In this document: piece after piece, positions 58,437 to 64,000 of the stretch
Position numbering within the stretch: the stretch's first letter is position 1
Layout of the letters: each line of letters opens with the position of its first letter
NCBI RefSeq assembly: GCF_902506145.1
Contig: NZ_LR733520.1
Span: forward strand, 1,967,476 to 2,031,475
Reading direction: 5' to 3'
Source: Burkholderia sp. 8Y
Lineage (GTDB): Bacteria; Pseudomonadota; Gammaproteobacteria; Burkholderiales; Burkholderiaceae
DNA length: 64,000 nt
The notes under the pieces: model-generated
Told to the model about the DNA's origin: nothing
The model's input: the letters and a program-made list of their open reading frames with translations, nothing else
The model's database searches: none
Made by a program: the position numbers and the translations under genes

Positions 58437-59186
58437 TTAGATCACCTTCGCTTCGGTTTTCAGTTTCTCGACCAGCGTCTTCACGTCGGGCACCGTGACG
58501 CCGGCGCTGCGCTTGGGCGGCTCGGTGACTTTGAGCGTCTTCAGACGCGGCGCGACATCGACGCCCAGATCGGCGGGCGTGACCGTCGTCAGCGGCTTCT
58601 TCTTCGCCTTCATGATGTTGGGCAACGTCACGTAGCGCGGCTCGTTCAGGCGCAGGTCCGTCGTGACGACCGCGGGGAGCTTGAGCGACAGCGTTTCCGC
58701 GCCGCCATCGACTTCACGCGAGACGGTCGCGCGGCCATCGGCGATCACGACTTTCGAGGCGAACGTCGCCTGCGGCAGACCTGCCAACGTTGCCAGCATC
58801 TGGCCGGTCTGGTTCGAATCGTCGTCGATCGCCTGTTTGCCGAGAATCACGAGTTCGGGCTTCTCCTGATCGACCAGCGCCTTGAGCAGCTTCGCGACCG
58901 CGAGCGGCTGCAAGTCCTCGGCGGATTCAACCAGAATCGCGCGGTCCGCGCCGATAGCCAGCGCCGTGCGCAGCGTTTCCTGACATTGCGTGACGCCGCA
59001 CGACACCGCGATCACTTCGGTTGCGACGCCCGCTTCCCTCAGACGCACCGCCTCTTCCACGGCGATTTCGTCGAACGGGTTCATCGACATCTTCACGTTG
59101 GCGAGTTCGACGCCCGTGTTGTCCGATTTCACGCGGACCTTCACGTTGTAGTCGACCACGCGCTTGACTGGCACCAGAATTTTCAT
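58437..59186 (-). CDS. etfB: Electron transfer flavoprotein beta subunit
   Basis: 249 residues starting MKILVPVKRVVDYNVKVRVK at 59186; an ATG two codons earlier is less typical. The ETF-beta signature VSCGVTQCQETLRTALAIGADRAILVE and the DDSNQTGQMLATLAGLPQATFASKV region bind AMP. First gene of etfBA. On the minus strand TATAAT (59231-59226) precedes it by about 40 bp as a -10 box. Confidence 0.97.
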   Translation of the reverse strand: MKILVPVKRVVDYNVKVRVKSDNTGVELANVKMSMNPFDEIAVEEAVRLREAGVATEVIAVSCGVTQCQETLRTALAIGADRAILVESAEDLQPLAVAKLLKALVDQEKPELVILGKQAIDDDSNQTGQMLATLAGLPQATFASKVVIADGRATVSREVDGGAETLSLKLPAVVTTDLRLNEPRYVTLPNIMKAKKKPLTTVTPADLGVDVAPRLKTLKVTEPPKRSAGVTVPDVKTLVEKLKTEAKVI

Positions 59187-59356
59187 CCACACGCTCCAAA
59201 GTTACGATTACGTCAACCCAGCCTCATTATACGAGCGGCGCGTTCGCGCCTAAGCCTCGACGGGCGAACCAGGTCAGCGTACAAATCATCTGCGCTCACT
59301 TTAATAGAACGGTCGTTCGCTTTCTATCCCAAAAAACCCGAAGACACGATAAACGC

Positions 59357-60154
59357 TCACCAGGCCGCGATAACCGCGCCGGCGTACTTGCCCTCGATAA
59401 ACTGCTTGACCTCCGGTGAATGATAGGCGGCCACGAGCTTGCCGACCCACGGCTTGTCCTTGTCGGCGGCACGAATGGCGATGATGTTCGCGTACGGCCC
59501 GTGCGGGTCTTCGATGGCAATGGCGTCGGACCTGGGCTTCAGGCCCGCTTCCATCGCGAAGTTTGTATTGATGGCGGCGGCATCGACATCGGCGAGCGAG
59601 CGCGGAATCTGCGCGGCGTCCAGTTCGACGATCTTCAGCTTCTTCGGATTCTCGACGATATCGAGCGGCGTCGCCTTGAGGCCCGCATCCGCGCGCAGTT
59701 TGAGCAAGCCCTGCTTTTGCAGCAGCAGCAACGCGCGGCCGCCGTTGGTCGGGTCGTTCGGCACGGCGATGCGCGCGCCGTTCGGCAGTTCGCTCAGCGA
59801 CTTGAGCTTCTTCGAATAGATGCCCATCGGGAACGTGACCGTATCGGCCACCTTGATGAGCTTGTAGCCGCGGTCTTTCACCTGCGCGTCCAGATACGGC
59901 AGATGCTGGTAGCTGTTGGCATCGAGATCGCCCGCCGCGAGCGCCGCGTTCGGCTGCACATAGTCCGAGAACTCGACGACCGTGATCTTCAGGCCGTTCT
60001 TCGCGGCGACCTGCTTCACCACGTCCATCACCTGCGCGTGCGGTCCGCCCGTCACGCCGACCTTGATTGCGTTGTCGTCCGCGTGCGCGAGCGTGCTGAT
60101 AAGCGATGCCGCGCCGAGCGCGGCGGCGAACTTCAGGATGAATCGACGTTGCAT
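59357..60154 (-). CDS. metQ: MetQ/NlpA-family substrate-binding protein (methionine)
   Basis: 265 residues with a signal peptide (RRFILKFAAALGAASLISTLAHA) that lacks a lipobox Cys, so the protein should be periplasmic, unlike lipoprotein MetQ of E. coli. The family motifs KVGVTGGPHAQVMD, GDLDANSYQHLPYLD and AAINTNFAMEAGLKP are present. It captures methionine for MetNI. Third gene of a leftward metN-metI-metQ operon. Confidence 0.95.
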   Translation of the reverse strand: MQRRFILKFAAALGAASLISTLAHADDNAIKVGVTGGPHAQVMDVVKQVAAKNGLKITVVEFSDYVQPNAALAAGDLDANSYQHLPYLDAQVKDRGYKLIKVADTVTFPMGIYSKKLKSLSELPNGARIAVPNDPTNGGRALLLLQKQGLLKLRADAGLKATPLDIVENPKKLKIVELDAAQIPRSLADVDAAAINTNFAMEAGLKPRSDAIAIEDPHGPYANIIAIRAADKDKPWVGKLVAAYHSPEVKQFIEGKYAGAVIAAW

Positions 60155-60176
60155 GTGCTGCCCCTTTTCGATGGAA

Positions 60177-60830
60177 TTATTTGTGGCTCAGGCGCCGCAC
60201 GAGCCAGTCGCCGAACGACTGCACGAGCTGCACGAACACAATGAGGATGACGACGACCGCGAGCATCACCTCCGGCAGGAATCGCTGATAACCGTAGCGG
60301 ATGCCGAGATCGCCGAGCCCGCCCCCGCCGATTGCGCCCGCCATCGCCGAATAGCCGACGAGCGAGACGAACGTGATGGTGAGTCCCGCGACGACGCCCG
60401 GCAGCGACTCCGGCAACAGCACCTTGAAGACGATCTGGCGGGTGGTCGCGCCCATGGCCTGCGCCGCTTCAATGAGACCGCGGTCCACTTCGCGCAGCGC
60501 CGTTTCGACAAGCCGCGCGATGAACGGCGCCGCCGCGATGGTGAGCGGCACGACCGCCGCTGCCGTGCCGATGGACGACCCGACGATCAGCCGCGTGAAC
60601 GGAATCACCGCGACGAGCAGGATGATGAACGGCGTCGAGCGCACCGCATTCACGACGCCGCCGAGCACGCGGTTCACCGCCATGTTCTGCAGCACGCCGT
60701 CGCGGTCCGTCAGATAGAGCAGCACGCCGAGCGGCAGGCCCACCGCCGCGCCGACGAGTCCCGAGATGCCGACCATGATCAACGTTTCCCAGAACGACTG
60801 CACGAACATGTCGAACATTTCACTCAACAT
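60177..60830 (-). CDS. metI: Methionine ABC transporter permease
   Basis: 217 residues, five or six transmembrane helices, with the EAA-loop ALREVDRGLIEAAQAMGATTRQIVFKVLLPESLPGVVAGLTIT that contacts the ATPase. The segment FVSLVGYSAMAGAIGGGGLGDLGIRYGYQRF is typical of MetI. Start overlaps the metN stop (11 bp). Confidence 0.96.
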   Translation of the reverse strand: MLSEMFDMFVQSFWETLIMVGISGLVGAAVGLPLGVLLYLTDRDGVLQNMAVNRVLGGVVNAVRSTPFIILLVAVIPFTRLIVGSSIGTAAAVVPLTIAAAPFIARLVETALREVDRGLIEAAQAMGATTRQIVFKVLLPESLPGVVAGLTITFVSLVGYSAMAGAIGGGGLGDLGIRYGYQRFLPEVMLAVVVILIVFVQLVQSFGDWLVRRLSHK

Positions 60831-61854
60831 GGGACAACTCCTCCACCACCACGCCTTGCGTGCGCAAATAAGCGATCGCCTCGGCGACCTTCACCGGCTG
60901 ACCGCCCGCCAGCACGGCGAGCGATCCGAACGCCTGGCCTTGAATCTCGTCGATCTGGCCGTGCAGAATGTTGAAGTCCAGTTCGTAGCGGCGAATCGTC
61001 TCGGAGAGAATCGGCTGATCGACGCCCGAGCCCGTGAACGCAAGCCGCAGCAAATGGCCGCTGCCCGTCTTGAGCCGCTCGACGACGCGCGCCTTCAGCG
61101 CGGGCGGCAGCTCGTGCGCGATGACATCGCCAATGAGCGCGCGCGTGACTTCGTGATGCGGCTGCATGAACACGTCGACTACCTTGCCTTCTTCGACCAC
61201 GCGCCCCGCATCCAGCACGGCGACGCGGTCGCAGACCTGCTTGATGACTTCCATCTGATGCGTGATGAGCACGATGGTGAGACCGAGTTCGCGATTGATC
61301 TTGCGCAGCAAATCGAGAATGGCGCGCGTGGTTTCGGGATCGAGCGCGGATGTGGCTTCGTCGGACAGCAGCACTTTCGGATTGCTCGCGAGCGCCCGCG
61401 CGATGCCCACGCGCTGCTTCTGTCCGCCGCTGATCTGCGCGGGATATTTGTCCTTGTGCGTGGTGAGGCCGACGAGATCGAGCAGCGGCAAAACGGCCGC
61501 TTCGATGTCCGCGCGCTTCTTGCCCGCGAGTTCGAGCGGCAGCGCGACATTGCCGTACACGGTGCGCGAGGACAGCAGATTGAAGTGCTGAAAGATCATG
61601 CCGATATCGCGGCGCGCGGCGCGCAGGTCGTCCGGGCGCAGGGTCGTGAGATCGCGTCCATCGACGATCACGTTGCCTTCGCTTGGCCACGTCAGCAGAT
61701 TGAGGGTGCGCACCAGCGTGCTCTTGCCCGCCCCGCTGCGCCCGATGATGCCGAACACTTCGCCGGCGGGAATCGTCAGATTGACGTTGTGCAACGCTTC
61801 GACCCAGCCCCGGGGCCCCGCGAAACGCTGCGAGAGATTACGTATTTCGATCAT
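60820..61854 (-). CDS. metN: Methionine ABC transporter ATP-binding protein
   Basis: 344 residues starting MIEIRNLSQRFAGPRGWVEALHNVNLTIPAGEVFG. Walker A GRSGAGKST, Q-loop FQHFNLL, ABC signature ISGGQKQRVGIARAL, Walker B VLLSDEATSALD and H-loop THQME are complete. The C-terminal NIL domain (from about 265) senses methionine. First gene of metN-metI-metQ. No convincing SAM riboswitch is visible in the 178-bp leader, though I cannot search for one. Confidence 0.97.
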   Translation of the reverse strand: MIEIRNLSQRFAGPRGWVEALHNVNLTIPAGEVFGIIGRSGAGKSTLVRTLNLLTWPSEGNVIVDGRDLTTLRPDDLRAARRDIGMIFQHFNLLSSRTVYGNVALPLELAGKKRADIEAAVLPLLDLVGLTTHKDKYPAQISGGQKQRVGIARALASNPKVLLSDEATSALDPETTRAILDLLRKINRELGLTIVLITHQMEVIKQVCDRVAVLDAGRVVEEGKVVDVFMQPHHEVTRALIGDVIAHELPPALKARVVERLKTGSGHLLRLAFTGSGVDQPILSETIRRYELDFNILHGQIDEIQGQAFGSLAVLAGGQPVKVAEAIAYLRTQGVVVEELSHVE

Positions 61855-62032
61855 GCGCCGATCTGGAAAATGCAAACGGCGGGAGGCAACGCCAGGTGGA
61901 ATCACCCGCGCAGCCGGCCGCCGCTTGTTGAACTGCCGCTTTTTGAGAAGCGCGATTTTACAGGACGCTGATCTTTCCGCTTAATAACGATTTCGGATCG
62001 GCTAATTACGCCGGCCTATTTGGACGCATTTG

Positions 62033-62956
62033 CTAAATCTGCGCCAATGCCCGCAAATGCGCAACGACGCTGCGCCCGAGCGCGGACAGGTTGTATCCGC
62101 CTTCGAGGCAACTCACGATGCGCCCTTGCGCGTGGCGCTCGGCTACCGCGCGAATCTGCTCGGTGATCCACGCGTAGTCGTCTTCGACCAGCCCCATGTT
62201 GCCGAGGTCGTCTTCTCGGTGCGCGTCGAAGCCCGCCGAGATGAACAGCATCTGCGGCTTGAATTCGTCGAGACGCGGCAGCCACATCATGTCGATGACT
62301 TCGCGCACCGCCATGCCTTTCGTGCGCGCGGGCAGCGGCACGTTCACCATGTTGGGCGCGTGGCTGTCGGCGCCGCTGAACGGATAGAACGGATGCTGAA
62401 AGAAGCTGCACATCAGGACGCGCGGGTCGCCGGTGAAGGCGGCTTCGGTGCCGTTGCCGTGATGCACGTCGAAATCGATGACCGCGACGCGTTCCAGGCC
62501 GTGCACTTCCAGCGCGTGACGCGCGGCAATCGCGACGTTGTTGAACAGGCAAAAGCCCATGGCGCGCGCCGGCTCCGCGTGGTGGCCCGGCGGACGCACG
62601 CTGCAAAACGCGTTGTCGTAGCGGCCTTCGATGACGGCGTCGGTCGCCGCGATGGCCGCGCCCGACGCGCGCAACGCCGCGCGATACGACTGCGGGCACA
62701 TCGACGTATCCGGGTCCAGTTCGCTGCGCCCCTGCTCCGGCGTGCGGCTCTTGATGTAGTCGATATGCGCCTGCGTGTGCACGCGCGCGAGATCGGCTTC
62801 ATCGGCGAGCGGCGCTTCTTCGCGCTCGATCAGGGCGTCGATACGGCTCGCGATGAGTTGATCTTCGATTGCCTGAAGACGCGCCGGGCATTCGGGATGC
62901 CACTGGCCGTTATCGTGCTGCAGGCAGTCGGGGTGGGTGTAGAAGCCAGTGGCCAT
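62033..62956 (-). CDS. Histone deacetylase-like (AcuC/class II) metal-dependent hydrolase
   Basis: 307 residues with the arginase-deacetylase zinc site: RPPGHHAEPARAMGFCLFNNVAIAA supplies the catalytic His pair, and VAVIDFDVHHGNGTEAAF the zinc-binding Asp and His. Next comes SAGFDAHREDDLGNM with the second Asp. These are the residues of bacterial histone-deacetylase-like amidohydrolases and AcuC. Substrates could be acetylated polyamines or proteins. Monocistronic, divergent from mltB. Confidence 0.93.
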   Translation of the reverse strand: MATGFYTHPDCLQHDNGQWHPECPARLQAIEDQLIASRIDALIEREEAPLADEADLARVHTQAHIDYIKSRTPEQGRSELDPDTSMCPQSYRAALRASGAAIAATDAVIEGRYDNAFCSVRPPGHHAEPARAMGFCLFNNVAIAARHALEVHGLERVAVIDFDVHHGNGTEAAFTGDPRVLMCSFFQHPFYPFSGADSHAPNMVNVPLPARTKGMAVREVIDMMWLPRLDEFKPQMLFISAGFDAHREDDLGNMGLVEDDYAWITEQIRAVAERHAQGRIVSCLEGGYNLSALGRSVVAHLRALAQI

Positions 62957-63083
62957 GGTGTCTCGCAGTGCCGCTGTCGTCGGCGCTTGTCTCGTCTTTT
63001 TTCGTCATACGCGATCCCGCCGCGCGCATTTGACGTTAAGTTACCACACCGTTCGAAACGGCCGTCGGGGCCGGTGGCATCGG

Positions 63084-63099
63084 CCTTGCGCGCGCAAGG
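63084..63099. promoter_or_regulatory. Palindrome in the mltB upstream region
   Basis: CCTTGCGCGCGCAAGG is a perfect 16-bp palindrome that ends 7 bp before a -10-like TATACT (63107-63112). It could be an operator around the -35 position or a chance GC palindrome. Confidence 0.4.
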
Positions 63100-63242
63100 C
63101 GTCGGTTATACTGCGCCGACGCCCCGGCAGCCAGCGCCGAAGGCACGTTGCAGGCACATGCGCTCGGTCAAGAATCGTTGCAAGAAGCTGCACGCGACGG
63201 CAGAACATCCGGCATCGCCCTCAATCGCTCATCAAGCACACT

Positions 63243-64000
63243 ATGACTTTTCCGTTTGCCTCGCTCGACTCGTCCTTCAAGCCGCTGACGCGCGCGTTCA
63301 TTGCTTCCCTGCTCTGCGCATTCGGCGTCGTGTCCGGCAACAGTGCCCTTGCGCAGTCGCAGCAGCCGCAGACCGCGACGCCGCAAGGGCAAGTGTTCGA
63401 AGAAGAGATCGTGCCGCAGCGATACGCGAACAATCCGAATGTCGATGCGTTCATCAACGACATGGTGGCGCGCTACGACTTCGATCCCGCCGCGCTGCAT
63501 GAGCTCTTCAATCGCGTGAGCTACTCGGCGACGGCCGTGAAGCTGGTGTTGCCGTCGCCGACGCCGTCGCTCAAGAACTGGCGCGCGTATCAGTCGCGCT
63601 TCATCGAGCCGATCCGCATCAATGCGGGCGTGAAATTCTGGCGCGCGAATCAGGCCACGTTGCAGCGCGCGTCCGCGCAGTTCGGCGTGCCGCCGGAAGT
63701 GATCGTCGGGATCATCGGGGTGGAGACCATCTACGGCAAGTACATGGGCAATTTCCGCGCGCTCGACGCGTTGACCACGCTCACGTTCGACTACCCGAAC
63801 ACACCGAACCGCGCCGAACGTCAGGCGACGTTCCGCAAGAATCTCGAAGACCTGCTCGTCTGGACGCGCGACTCGCAAATCGATCCGACAACCGTGCTCG
63901 GCTCGTACACCGGTGCGATCGGCATTCCGCAATTCCTGCCGAGCAGCATCGTGCAGTACGCGGTGGACTTCGACGGCAACGGCCGCATCGATCTGCGCAC
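63243..64000 (+). CDS. mltB: Lytic murein transglycosylase B (3' truncated by window end)
   Basis: The frame from ATG 63243 stays open to the window end, giving 252 codons of an incomplete protein. A signal peptide (FIASLLCAFGVVSGNSALA) ends before a Gln-rich linker. The MltB (GH103) domain then starts, with YANNPNVDAFINDMVARYDF and the catalytic-Glu motif IIGVETIYGKYMGNFRALDAL, followed by YTGAIGIPQFLPSS. It cleaves glycan strands of peptidoglycan, releasing 1,6-anhydro sugars. I see no lipobox, so it should be a soluble periplasmic form. Upstream is a TATACT -10 box at 63107-63112. Confidence 0.93.
   Translation, partial: MTFPFASLDSSFKPLTRAFIASLLCAFGVVSGNSALAQSQQPQTATPQGQVFEEEIVPQRYANNPNVDAFINDMVARYDFDPAALHELFNRVSYSATAVKLVLPSPTPSLKNWRAYQSRFIEPIRINAGVKFWRANQATLQRASAQFGVPPEVIVGIIGVETIYGKYMGNFRALDALTTLTFDYPNTPNRAERQATFRKNLEDLLVWTRDSQIDPTTVLGSYTGAIGIPQFLPSSIVQYAVDFDGNGRIDLR

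Noticed and set aside
61855..62032. SAM riboswitch before metN
   Set aside because: The short leader shows no obvious SAM-riboswitch core by eye; only weak -10-like pieces such as TAAAAT on the minus strand are seen.
1..64000. Mobile element, prophage or CRISPR array
   Set aside because: No transposase, integrase, phage structural gene, regularly spaced repeat or att-like direct repeat was recognised, even next to the tRNA-Asn pair.

Overview
The window is GC-rich, densely coding chromosomal DNA from a member of Burkholderia sensu lato (Burkholderiaceae, Betaproteobacteria; Caballeronia or Paraburkholderia would fit). I infer this from protein sequences and gene order (rne-rluC-HAD-Rieske-S49; moaA-mobA-moeA; thyA/folA/pmbA/yjgA/mog/orn; rpsP-rimM-trmD-rplS; metN-metI-metQ) and from recurrent TACAAT/TAAAAT -10 boxes. 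It is almost entirely core genome. I see no insertion sequence, prophage, integrase, CRISPR array or rRNA gene.

Layout. 1-8.7 kb: a truncated Maf/YceF NTP pyrophosphatase and an RsmI-like methyltransferase face a leftward operon rluC-HAD-Rieske-S49. RNase E (rne) reads rightward behind an apparent leader of about 0.9 kb. 8.8-12.9 kb: molybdenum cofactor genes moaA-mobA-moeA, a small membrane protein and a GNAT acetyltransferase. 12.9-18.7 kb: leftward rmuC, 2-hydroxyacid dehydrogenase, NhaD-type antiporter, a solitary LutC-like protein and pncB. 19-23.4 kb: fdxA, two tandem tRNA-Asn genes with a consensus promoter, and the lactate-oxidation operon lutABC divergent from its FadR-family regulator, with a visible promoter and operator. 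23.5-29.3 kb: a 24-codon membrane peptide, creA, an AraC regulator with azlCD, an unrecognised protein and a UvrD-like helicase. 29.4-38.5 kb: two small secreted Lys/Ala-rich proteins, an S4 RNA-binding protein, a MATE pump, a probable small RNA with an anti-Shine-Dalgarno loop, a phospholipase-D lipoprotein, fumC, a thioesterase, a 46-residue lipoprotein, a winged-helix regulator and thyA. 38.5-44.8 kb: a VpsR-like sigma-54 activator, a 0.6-kb regulatory gap, folA, pmbA, yjgA, mog and orn. 44.9-54 kb: an M48 protease, rsgA, a DUF2007 protein, a CobD-like protein, a CoA pyrophosphatase, the rplS/trmD/rimM/rpsP operon, a TM2 protein and a radical-SAM gene with a near-perfect LexA box. 54-64 kb: Lrp-type regulator/dadA, acyl-CoA dehydrogenase with etfBA, metNIQ, a histone-deacetylase-like hydrolase and the start of mltB.

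Functional links. MoaA, MobA, MoeA and Mog cover early and late molybdenum cofactor steps from two loci. ThyA and FolA form the thymidylate/dihydrofolate cycle. RNase E, Orn, RluC, RsgA, YjgA, RimM, TrmD and two ribosomal proteins make the window rich in RNA metabolism. The acyl-CoA dehydrogenase and EtfAB are a natural electron-transfer pair.

The most interesting non-coding signals are the putative small RNA (32349-32413), the LexA-type boxes (53594-53609 and a weaker one at 29303-29318), the long rne leader, the lut operator/promoter, and the palindrome plus sigma-54-like site beside the sigma-54 activator. All regulatory calls come from reading the sequence by eye. No database search was possible.
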